The notes under the pieces were generated by a model. That model was given only the letters and a program-made list of their open reading frames with translations, ran no database searches and had not been told where the DNA came from. A program made the translations under genes and the position numbers. This document shows positions 54,821 to 62,587 of a stretch of DNA of 64,000 bases, piece by piece (the stretch's first letter is position 1; the number at the start of each line of letters is the position of its first letter). Source of the stretch: Rhodanobacter sp. MP7CTX1 (GTDB lineage Bacteria; Pseudomonadota; Gammaproteobacteria; Xanthomonadales; Rhodanobacteraceae); NCBI RefSeq assembly GCF_014205795.1, contig NZ_JACHCN010000014.1, forward strand, positions 1 through 64,000, in the 5' to 3' direction.

Positions 54821-54992
54821 GCTGCTCTTGTGGGAGCGACTTCAGTCGCGATGCTCTGGTTTGGCTTTGCTGTTTGGCTTGGGTGCTTCAGGGCTCAAGA
54901 GCGTTTCGTCCTCCTGCGGAGGGAGAAACGCTCTGCATTGCAAAACAGCAAAGCCAGAGCATCGCGACTGAAGTCGCTCCCACAAGAGCAGC
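54821..54992. repeat. Composite 172-bp inverted repeat (REP family B)
   Basis: The outer arms, GCTGCTCTTGTGGGAGCGAC onward and its complement ending GAGCAGC, run for more than 50 bases each, including the family B core GGGAGCGACTTCAGTCGCG and a further TGCTCTGG...CTTTGCTGTTT; the left arm has a 5-base insertion. Inside lies a second perfect hairpin, AGAGCGTTTC with GAAACGCTCT around CCTCC/GGAGG. It lies upstream of ubiE and downstream of the amidohydrolase gene. Confidence 0.92.
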
Positions 54993-55028
54993 TTCACCCT
55001 ACATGCGCCCACAGGGGATGGCGCCCGC

Positions 55029-56384
55029 TTACAGCGTCGGCTTGCCGTCTTCCTTGTAGACCACACCACCCTTCATCACAAAGCTGACCCGCTGCATCGC
55101 GGTGATGTCGTTCAGCGGATTGCCCGGCACCGCGATAACGTCGGCCTGGCGGCCCACAGCGATCTGTCCGAGGTCGTTCTGCTTGTGCAGCAGTTCGGCG
55201 GCATGCGTGGTGGCGGCCTGCAGAACGAACATCGGCGGCATGCCGGCCTGCACCATGTATTCGAACTCTTTCGCGTTCTCGCCGTGCGGGTAGACACCCG
55301 CGTCGGTGCCGAATGCGATCTTCACGCCGGCCTTGTATGCCTTGCCTGCGGTGGCCTGGATGATCGGCCCGACCTGCAACGCCTTGGCAGTGACCTGCGG
55401 CGGATACCAGCCTTCCTTCGCTTTTTCTTCGGCGAACTTGCCGGCGATGATGGTCGGCACATACCACGTGCCGTGTTCCTTCATCAGCTTTATGTCTTCG
55501 TCGTTCATGAAGGTGCCGTGCTCGATCGAATCGACGCCGCCCAGTACCGCGCGGCGGATCGCCTCGGCGCCGTGCGCGTGCGCGGCCACGGTGAAACCGT
55601 AGTCATGCGCGGCGGCGACGACAGCCTTGATCTCCTCCAGCGTCATCTGCGAGTTGTCGGCGCTGGCGCTTTCGTCGAGCACACCGCCGGAGGGCATGAT
55701 CTTGATCATGTCGGCGCCATCCTTGTAGTGCTGGCGTACGGCCTTCCATGCGTCGTCGGGCGAGTTGATGATGCCGTCCTTGGGACCGGGATCGCCCTGC
55801 AGATCCCAGCGATAACCATCGGTCTGGTCGGCGTGACCACCGGTGGTGCCGACGAACTGGCCGGCACTGAAGATGCGCGGCCCGGGCACGGTGCCGGCGT
55901 TGATCGCGTTGCGTAGCGCGATGGACTCGTTGTGGGAGTCACCGAGATTGCGCACCGTGGTGAAGCCGGCCAGCAGGGTACGTCGCGCATACAGCGTGCC
56001 CAGGATCGCGTAGTCGGCGGGATTGAGGCGGAACTGGTCGCTGTAGGTGGTCTTGCTGAACTGCACGGTCAGGTGGGCGTGCGAGTCGATCAGGCCAGGC
56101 ATGCAGGTGGCGTCGGCGAGTTCGATCTGCCGATAGCTGGCGCCGGCCTGGTGTGCGGCATCCTCGTAAGGCTTGCCGTCGACGGTGCCGCTGCGCAGCT
56201 CCTTGATACGTCCGTCCGCCACGATCACCGTCGTTGCGCCCAGCAACTTGCCGGCTACCGGATCAACCAGGCGCGCGCAATGCAACACGCTGACATCGTG
56301 ATCGGCCGGTGCATCGGCAGCCAGCGCGGCGGCTGGCAGCGACAGGACGATGGCAGCAAAGGCGAGTGCGCGGCTTTTGGTCAT
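55029..56384 (-). CDS. Exported amidohydrolase (Xaa-Pro dipeptidase-like)
   Basis: A metal-dependent hydrolase of the amidohydrolase superfamily, 451 residues with a signal peptide ending near ALA (residue 22). Metal ligands are in PGLIDSHAHLTV, the central lysine/histidine part (DMIKIMPSGG, AHAHGAEAIRR) and the aspartate in FGTDAGVYPHG. It resembles imidazolonepropionase-like and Xaa-Pro dipeptidase-type members common in Xanthomonadales. The substrate is likely a dipeptide or acyl amino acid. It follows plsB by 139 bp on the same strand. Confidence 0.87.
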   Translation of the reverse strand: MTKSRALAFAAIVLSLPAAALAADAPADHDVSVLHCARLVDPVAGKLLGATTVIVADGRIKELRSGTVDGKPYEDAAHQAGASYRQIELADATCMPGLIDSHAHLTVQFSKTTYSDQFRLNPADYAILGTLYARRTLLAGFTTVRNLGDSHNESIALRNAINAGTVPGPRIFSAGQFVGTTGGHADQTDGYRWDLQGDPGPKDGIINSPDDAWKAVRQHYKDGADMIKIMPSGGVLDESASADNSQMTLEEIKAVVAAAHDYGFTVAAHAHGAEAIRRAVLGGVDSIEHGTFMNDEDIKLMKEHGTWYVPTIIAGKFAEEKAKEGWYPPQVTAKALQVGPIIQATAGKAYKAGVKIAFGTDAGVYPHGENAKEFEYMVQAGMPPMFVLQAATTHAAELLHKQNDLGQIAVGRQADVIAVPGNPLNDITAMQRVSFVMKGGVVYKEDGKPTL

Positions 56385-56485
56385 GGAGGGTCTTCCGGCT
56401 GGGTAAGCCCCATCTTAGGCATGCTTACCAACCATCGTCACCGTGACATTCGGCATGGCCGTCCATTCGCGGATGGTGGTGTGGC

Positions 56486-56509
56486 GCACGCCGCCGTCTT
56501 GGGGCGTGC
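56486..56509 (-). terminator. Hairpin between plsB and amidohydrolase
   Basis: GCACGCC and GGCGTGC form a 7-bp stem (plus 56486-56492 and 56503-56509), 15 bp after the plsB stop on the minus strand. No T-run follows, so it is only a possible terminator. Nothing else is seen in the 139-bp gap. Confidence 0.3.
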
Positions 56510-56523
56510 ATCCTTTGGCCTGT

Positions 56524-59214
56524 TTAATCGCGTGGCGATGCGTCGTCGTCAGCAGGCGTCACGGCGACATGCGCATGCGTCTGATGTTCGGTCTCCACAT
56601 GTCGCTGGTGGAGATCCGCGCTGGAGGCATCGGCCGGTACGTTGCCGAATAACTGGCCGGTGGTCGGTTCTGACTTTATGTCTGCTTCAACTTCCGGCGC
56701 CTCGCCAACGGCCATCTCTTTCTCATTGCCGCCGGGAGTGATCTTGAGGATCGAATGACGAACCTCGCGCGAAAGGATCAGTCGCGCGTCGTTAACCATG
56801 CCTTCCAGTGCGCTGTCGTAGTCGAGCTTGCCGGCCTCGTCGGTCCACACCACGCGGCGCTCGCGCAGCTTCTGGATGAAGCCGCGGAACAGTGCCTTGT
56901 CGAAGAATTCCGGTGCGGACAGTTCGTTGAGTAGGCTCAGTCGTTGCGCGGTCAGCGTGCAGGCGTTTTCGAGTTCGGCGCCAGTCAGCATGTGCGGACC
57001 GTTCTTGGCCAGCGCGGCGATAGTGATGTAGTAGCGCTCGAATGCCTGGATCAGGCTGCGCGCGATCACTTTGAGCTGGAACGCGCTGTCCTCCTGGCCT
57101 GCGCCGCGTTCGAGCACACGGCCCTCGCCGGTGGATTCGAGCAAGCCGCGGCGTACGAAGAAATCGATGGTCGCCTGCAACTCTGCACAGAAGCCTTCGA
57201 CATCCCATGGCAAGAACAACTCGCCCTGGATAAACGGATAGATGATGCGACCGAGCCGCAGCACCGAGGCGCGCGACATGCGTCGGTTGTTGAGGAAGCA
57301 GCAGGCTACCCACGCGGCAGTTGCGGTGAGATGCAGCACGTTGTTGCGGAAGTAGCTGAGCAGTACAGCCTGTTCGCCGCTGGTGGTCAATACGTCGCCC
57401 AGTGGATGCTGCACGCGCTGGACCCAGCCCATCTGCTCGCCATAGGCGATGATCGCCGCCGGGTTCATCGGGGTCAGCGTGACACGGTCGGAATACGGCA
57501 GTTCTTCGAGCAGTGCCTTGCTCAGCGAAAGTTGCGCCAGCAGATCGCTCTCGGCCATCGCGTGCTTGGGCGTGGCCAGCAGGGCGAGCGCCAGCAGGTT
57601 GATCGGATTGACGTCGGCGGCGCGGTTGACGTTGATCTGGATCTGTTCCGCCAAGCGGTCGGTGACGCTGTTCAGCCACTCCGGTTTGGCTTCCGGATCG
57701 GCGCTCTCCGTCCGCCAATCGGCACAAGCCGCATCCAGCAGCGGGTTCAGTTCGATGGGCTCGCCGAAGTTCAGTGCGACGTGACCGTAGCGCTGGCGCA
57801 GCACTTTCATCAGTCCGCGCAGCAGGCCGAATAGCGACTCCTTCTCCTTCGGCTGGCCGCTGAGCTCGCCGGCGTACGAGTTGCCCTCCACCAGTTTTTC
57901 GTAGCCGATGTACACCGGCTGGAACAGCACTGGTCGGCGTGGCGCACGCAGGAACGCGCGCACCGTCATCACCAGCATGCCGGCGCGCGGCGCCAGCAAT
58001 CGGCCGGTGCGCGAGCGGCCGCCTTCGATGAAGTACTCCATCGGCACGCCACGGTCGATCAGTTGCGCGACGTACTCGTTGAACACCACCGAATAAAGCG
58101 CATTGCCCTTGAAGCTGCGGCGCAGGAAGAACGCGCCGCCGCGGCGAAGGATCGGCCCGATCCCCGGCAGGTTGAGGTTCACCCCGGCGGCAATGTGCGG
58201 CACCACGACGCCGGATACGTGCAGCTGATAACTGAGCAGCAGGTAATCGGCATGGCTGCGATGGCAAGGCACATAGACCACTTCGAAGCCGGGCGCTACG
58301 GCGCGGGCCTTGTCGAAGTGATGCATGGCGATGCCGTCGTACAGCTTGTTCCAGAAATTGCCCAGCAGAAACGACACCGAGCGCACCACCGGATGCGAAT
58401 AATCGGCGGCAATTTCCAGCACCAGCTTGTGTGCTTTGCGCCATGCCTTGGCGTGACTGATTTTTTCCTTTGCGGCGCTGGCGGCGATCGCGGCGCGCAC
58501 CGGTTCGGCATTCAATACGGCATCGACCACGGTACGTCGGTGCGACAGATCCGGCCCGATGACGGCCGCGCGAATACGGTGAAAGTGGGTGCGCAGGACG
58601 CGCGCGATCTTGCGCGTGAAGCGCTCGGGCGCAACATCGCCGGCTTCGTCCAGCGCGCTGCGCAACGAAACCGGCGCGGAAAAGTGCACCACGGTGTCGC
58701 GCCCATTCAAGAGCATCGCGAGCAGCCGTCGGAAGCGGCCGACCATCACCCAGTTTTCCGAGAACAAAACGCGGAACCAGCCACTGTCGCGGCTTGGCGC
58801 GCGGCCAACATAGATCGACACGGGCACCAGCTGCACGTCGCGTTCCGGCATGCCCTCCAGCGAACGCACCAGTTGTCGCAGCGGCTCGTTGGGTGTGCGT
58901 TTGCGGTTGCGCCCGAACACCCAGCCGTCGCGGCGCGCCAACGCAAACACCGAGCGTTTGCGGCGGGTGCCGGCCAGTGGTTGCATCGGGTTGGGCAGGC
59001 CGGCCTCGCGACAGGCCCGCTGCAGGATCAGCGCATCGGAAAAACCGTCGCGCTCGATGACATAGCAGACCGGCACGCCGGCGCGCAGCAGCGCGGCCGG
59101 CTCGGCCGGATCGCGGCGAATGCGCAACCAGGGCTGCAGCAGCTGCCCGGCCAGGTTGAACCACCAGGGAGCCCGCTGGCGGGGAGTGGAGTCGGCGCTG
59201 GAAATATTCTGCAT
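56524..59214 (-). CDS. plsB: Glycerol-3-phosphate 1-O-acyltransferase PlsB
   Basis: Inner-membrane acyltransferase that acylates sn-glycerol-3-phosphate, the first step of phospholipid synthesis, 896 residues. The four acyltransferase motifs are visible in order: PCHRSHADYLLLS (HX4D), GGAFFLRRSF, YFIEGGRSRTGR and the following PVYIGYEKL. An N-terminal domain of about 290 residues and a large helical C-terminal half are as in E. coli PlsB. The last 50 residues are acidic and rich in Glu, Thr and His, and are probably disordered. TTG-rich upstream gap is only 25 bp to the lipoprotein gene on the same side, which is transcribed in the same direction further upstream. Confidence 0.95.
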   Translation of the reverse strand: MQNISSADSTPRQRAPWWFNLAGQLLQPWLRIRRDPAEPAALLRAGVPVCYVIERDGFSDALILQRACREAGLPNPMQPLAGTRRKRSVFALARRDGWVFGRNRKRTPNEPLRQLVRSLEGMPERDVQLVPVSIYVGRAPSRDSGWFRVLFSENWVMVGRFRRLLAMLLNGRDTVVHFSAPVSLRSALDEAGDVAPERFTRKIARVLRTHFHRIRAAVIGPDLSHRRTVVDAVLNAEPVRAAIAASAAKEKISHAKAWRKAHKLVLEIAADYSHPVVRSVSFLLGNFWNKLYDGIAMHHFDKARAVAPGFEVVYVPCHRSHADYLLLSYQLHVSGVVVPHIAAGVNLNLPGIGPILRRGGAFFLRRSFKGNALYSVVFNEYVAQLIDRGVPMEYFIEGGRSRTGRLLAPRAGMLVMTVRAFLRAPRRPVLFQPVYIGYEKLVEGNSYAGELSGQPKEKESLFGLLRGLMKVLRQRYGHVALNFGEPIELNPLLDAACADWRTESADPEAKPEWLNSVTDRLAEQIQINVNRAADVNPINLLALALLATPKHAMAESDLLAQLSLSKALLEELPYSDRVTLTPMNPAAIIAYGEQMGWVQRVQHPLGDVLTTSGEQAVLLSYFRNNVLHLTATAAWVACCFLNNRRMSRASVLRLGRIIYPFIQGELFLPWDVEGFCAELQATIDFFVRRGLLESTGEGRVLERGAGQEDSAFQLKVIARSLIQAFERYYITIAALAKNGPHMLTGAELENACTLTAQRLSLLNELSAPEFFDKALFRGFIQKLRERRVVWTDEAGKLDYDSALEGMVNDARLILSREVRHSILKITPGGNEKEMAVGEAPEVEADIKSEPTTGQLFGNVPADASSADLHQRHVETEHQTHAHVAVTPADDDASPRD

Positions 59215-59239
59215 CCGTCTATTCTAATGGCTGGGATGT

Positions 59240-60196
59240 TCAGTCTTTAGCAGGTGTGGTGCCGGCCGCTGCCGGAGCGCTGGCGCTGCTGGCTGGCTGA
59301 TTGTGTTGTTCACTCAGTTGCCGGTGCGATTCGCGCACATTGTTCAGCATGTCCTCGCTGTACCAGCGGCCATCCTGCTGCACGAGCTTCGATTCGGTCG
59401 ACAGTGGCTTGCCCAGCAGGATGTAGTCGATCTTCACGCGAGCGTGGCCGGTGCTGCTTTCAAGCGGCGTGCGCTCGATCGGCGTGACCTTGATTGAATT
59501 GAGCGTGTCGTCCACCGACAGGCCGTAGATCCCCAGCAGCTGCCTGGCGCCGGCGAAGCCCAGCGAGTATTTCGCCATCGTGGTGTCGAAATCCATCGTA
59601 CGCAGTTGCTCGGGGGTTTTCAGGTCAAGCTTGCGCGCGGTCGCCACGGCGATGCCAACGGCTTGTTTTGCCTTGGCCTGATCAAACCATGGTGTCTGTT
59701 GCGCCCACGGCGTGAGCACGTCGAGCACGGCATTGGCCTGGGTCTTCTGCTCGCCGGTCAGGGTCTTGTTCTGGGTGACGCCGTTTTTCAACAACGCCGC
59801 GCCGACGCTGATCAACACCGGCAACTGATCCTTGTACTGCTGTTCCACGGCAGTCAGCTTCGGCTGAAGTTCGGCGTATAGCTTGTTCTCGGCGTCCGGG
59901 GCGGTGAGCTGCTGCATCGCCTGGTTGAACCTGGCGCGATCCTCGGCGGTGACGGGCTGAGGATTTTGCTGGAGCTGGCTCCAGTCAGTACGCATCGTGG
60001 CGTAGTCGGCCGGTGGCAGCGCGTGCTTCCAGAGCCCGTTGAAATCACCCGCCTTGAGCAGCTCGACTGAAGCCTGCATGGCGGACTCCGGTGTGCTGCC
60101 GCCTGGCTTGGACGCGTCGTCCTTGCCATGGCAGGCCGTCAATGCCAGCGCGACGAGCAGCGGCAGCAAGGTGAAGCGAAGAGCTGGCAGGCGCAT
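59240..60196 (-). CDS. Predicted lipoprotein, unknown
   Basis: A 318-residue lipoprotein: signal peptide MRLPALRFTLLPLLVALALT with lipobox LTAC and a lipidated cysteine near residue 22. The mature part has a helical region with many Gln and Ala, a segment PESAMQASVELLKAGDFNGL that resembles the start of DUF4878/NTF2-like lipoproteins, and a C-terminal basic beta part (ARVKIDYILLGKPLSTESKL, then VQQDGRWYSEDML). The final 25 residues are rich in Ala, Ser and Pro. No enzyme motif. The start at 60196 gives the signal peptide; upstream codons are discounted. It lies 25 bp upstream of plsB on the same strand. Confidence 0.7.
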   Translation of the reverse strand: MRLPALRFTLLPLLVALALTACHGKDDASKPGGSTPESAMQASVELLKAGDFNGLWKHALPPADYATMRTDWSQLQQNPQPVTAEDRARFNQAMQQLTAPDAENKLYAELQPKLTAVEQQYKDQLPVLISVGAALLKNGVTQNKTLTGEQKTQANAVLDVLTPWAQQTPWFDQAKAKQAVGIAVATARKLDLKTPEQLRTMDFDTTMAKYSLGFAGARQLLGIYGLSVDDTLNSIKVTPIERTPLESSTGHARVKIDYILLGKPLSTESKLVQQDGRWYSEDMLNNVRESHRQLSEQHNQPASSASAPAAAGTTPAKD

Positions 60197-60310
60197 GCAG
60201 GGGCTCGCTTTGAATGATCGCGGGATGAGGCGCCGATGCGGCGTCATGGCCGGGCAGGGTAAGCGGCGCCGTGGCACACAACAAGAGCCAGTCGTGCGCG
60301 ATGCGGCGGC

Positions 60311-60348
60311 ACAAAAAGAAAACCCCGCGGGCATGGAGCCTCACGGGG
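60311..60348 (-). terminator. Rho-independent terminator after the acid phosphatase gene
   Basis: On the minus strand, CCCCGTG at the left and CGCGGGG at the right form a stem (plus 60323-60348) followed by TTTTCTTTTTG. It is about 160 bp after the stop of the HAD phosphatase gene. The stretch between (60417-60500) is AT-rich compared with its surroundings and holds no gene that I can support; the rest of 60197-60310 is unremarkable upstream sequence of the lipoprotein gene. Confidence 0.75.
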
Positions 60349-60505
60349 AAATCCGGCAGAGCCGGAAGGGAAATGGCCTTGCCTGCAAAGTTTTGGGTCA
60401 GCAGGTGTTGGCAAGCCAAATATTACTTGTTCGCTAAATCTAAGGCAATACCTTTGTTTTGTTTAATAACGTATTGATTTATAAGTATTTTGATGCGCAC
60501 TTGGT

Positions 60506-61399
60506 TTACTGATAGCGCAGCGCATCGATTTTCTGTTGGCGCCGCTGCTCGCGGGGAGCGCTCCAGTCGTTGTTGAACAACGCCGGCTCCCACGAACCGT
60601 AGGTCGGATTCGGCAGCACAAACCAGCGCGTGCCGATCCACGGTAGATAGTCTGCGACAGCGGCGCGGCGGCCGGCCGGCGTGTTGGCATTCACGTCGAT
60701 GAAATCGCCTAGCTGGTCACCGAACTGCATCAACACGCGGTAGTGCTGGCCGACCAGCTGGCGACGACAGCCCTTCTCGCTACCGACCTGATCGCAACCT
60801 TCGAGTATCGTGCCGAGACCGAGAAACGCTTCCGGGCCGCTCACCGGGAACCCCGCCTTGCTCAGGTTCGCCACGGTGGCCTGGTCCAGATCCTTGGCGC
60901 GGTTGGAAATGTAGATCACCGCGATGCCATGACTGGCGGCGAAGCGGGTGAACTCGACCGCACCCGGCAGTGCGCGGGCCTGGCCCTCTTTGCACCATGC
61001 CGCCCAGTCAGCCTCGTTGAATTCGCCGCCGCTCTTCACCAGGCGCGCCTGATAGGGCGAGTTGTCGAGTGCGGTTTCATCGATATCCAGGATCACCGCA
61101 GGCTTCAGATGCCCGAGCGGAGCAATTCGATCCGCCTTGCCCAACGCATCCCAATGGCTGTCGTGCAATGCGCCGAGCAGCTGCGATTCGGCGTCGCGGT
61201 AAGTCTGCAGATAGATCAGATCGTGTTCGATCGCAGTCTGGCTCCAGGCCACCGCATTCAAGTTGTCATTGGCGGCGGGGACGGCCGCCGCTGGCGCAAC
61301 TTGCCCGTCGCTTGCCGGGGGCGCGGACGGGTGAGGTGCGGTTGCACAACTCGCCAGCAGGGCGAAGGCGACCAGGGTCGCGGGCAGGCGAAAAGACAT
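60506..61399 (-). CDS. HAD family acid phosphatase lipoprotein, class B/C type
   Basis: A lipoprotein phosphatase of 297 residues similar to 5'-nucleotidase lipoprotein e(P4). The signal peptide MSFRLPATLVAFALLASC ends in a lipobox. The HAD motif I is VILDIDETALDN (two catalytic aspartates), motif II is VIYISNRAKD, and the C-terminal motif GDQLGDFIDV provides the last metal-binding aspartates. It releases phosphate from nucleotides or other monoesters in the periplasm or outer membrane. The gene is divergent from the AI-2E family transporter gene. Confidence 0.92.
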   Translation of the reverse strand: MSFRLPATLVAFALLASCATAPHPSAPPASDGQVAPAAAVPAANDNLNAVAWSQTAIEHDLIYLQTYRDAESQLLGALHDSHWDALGKADRIAPLGHLKPAVILDIDETALDNSPYQARLVKSGGEFNEADWAAWCKEGQARALPGAVEFTRFAASHGIAVIYISNRAKDLDQATVANLSKAGFPVSGPEAFLGLGTILEGCDQVGSEKGCRRQLVGQHYRVLMQFGDQLGDFIDVNANTPAGRRAAVADYLPWIGTRWFVLPNPTYGSWEPALFNNDWSAPREQRRQQKIDALRYQ

Positions 61400-61527
61400 G
61401 CGGGATTCCTTGGGCTCAAAGATGATGACGATAGCTGGATTTTATGACAGCCCCTTTGTGCCAGGGCTGGCAGCCACGGCGGGCTGCTGACAGACTGAGG
61501 GCCCGCACCCACCTGGTTCCGCCCCGC

Positions 61528-62562
61528 ATGGATTCTCCGTTGGTCGCTTCGCGCGAATCCTCGCCCGCCATCCGCTACGCAAGTTATCTGCTGGCTGCCG
61601 TGGCACTGTTGCTGATACTCGGCTTTCACCTGGTGTCGGCGTTGCTGGCCGGTTTGCTGGTGCATGAGCTGGTACATGCGATGGCACCGCTGCTGGGCCA
61701 GCGCATTTCCGGCGGGCGGGCGCGGGTGCTAGTGGTGGCCGCGCTGGGTGTGATCGTGGTGGGCTTGCTGATCGCGCTGATCCTCGGCGCGATCACCTTC
61801 TTCCGCAATGAAATAGGCAACCCCGAATTGCTGTGGCAACAGCAGCTGATGCCGCTGGTGGAAAAAGCCCGCCAGCAATTGCCGTCAGCGCTGGTCGATC
61901 ACCTGCCGGACAGCGTCGCCGACCTGCGCGAGGCTGCGCTCGACCAGATGCGCAAGCATGCGCTGACCCTGCAACTGGCCGGCAAGGTCGCCGTGCGAGT
62001 GTTCGTGCACATCATCATCGGACTGGTGTTGGGCGCGCTTGTCGCGCTCAGCGACAGCACCCGCGCCGCCCATCAGGTGGGGCCGCTGGCCGCGGCACTG
62101 AGTTTGCGCTGCAAGCAGCTGGCCGCGGCGTTTCGCAACATCGTGTTTGCGCAGATCAAGATCTCGTTGATCAATACGCTGTTCACCGCAATCTTCCTGC
62201 TCGGTGTGCTGCCGCTGATGGGCATCCATGTGCCGTTGTCCAAGACCCTGGTGGTGCTGACCTTCATCGTCGGTCTGCTGCCGGTGGTGGGCAACCTGAT
62301 ATCGAATACCGCCGTCACGATTGCCGCGCTATCGGTGTCGCTGGGTGTGGGCGTCGCTGCGCTCGCTTTCCTGATCGTCATCCACAAGCTCGAGTATTTC
62401 CTGAATGCGCGCATCGTCGGCATGCAGATCAACGCGCGTGCCTGGGAACTTCTGGTTGCCATGTTGGTGATGGAAGCGGCATTTGGCTTGCCTGGCATGA
62501 TCGCGGCGCCCATCTATTACGCGTATCTGAAGAGTGAGCTTGAATTCGAGAAGCTGATTTGA
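61528..62562 (+). CDS. AI-2E (PerM) family transporter
   Basis: An integral membrane protein of 344 residues of the AI-2E exporter/PerM family, with about seven to eight hydrophobic segments. Family features are the central amphipathic region between helices 3 and 4 (about 95-150) and LTFIVGLLPVVGNLISNTAV. Some relatives are sodium-proton antiporters or exporters; the substrate here is unknown. The start at 61528 (MDSPLVASRESS) is preferred to 61444, though neither has a clear ribosome site. It is convergent with the TPR-sulfotransferase gene 25 bp away. Confidence 0.88.
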   Translation: MDSPLVASRESSPAIRYASYLLAAVALLLILGFHLVSALLAGLLVHELVHAMAPLLGQRISGGRARVLVVAALGVIVVGLLIALILGAITFFRNEIGNPELLWQQQLMPLVEKARQQLPSALVDHLPDSVADLREAALDQMRKHALTLQLAGKVAVRVFVHIIIGLVLGALVALSDSTRAAHQVGPLAAALSLRCKQLAAAFRNIVFAQIKISLINTLFTAIFLLGVLPLMGIHVPLSKTLVVLTFIVGLLPVVGNLISNTAVTIAALSVSLGVGVAALAFLIVIHKLEYFLNARIVGMQINARAWELLVAMLVMEAAFGLPGMIAAPIYYAYLKSELEFEKLI

Positions 62563-62587
62563 GCGTGGGCCGACAGGCTGTGGATAT

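Noticed and set aside
56792..59164. 790-residue open frame on the minus strand
   Set aside because: It overlaps plsB in another frame of the same strand; its composition is Arg- and Ala-rich without motifs.
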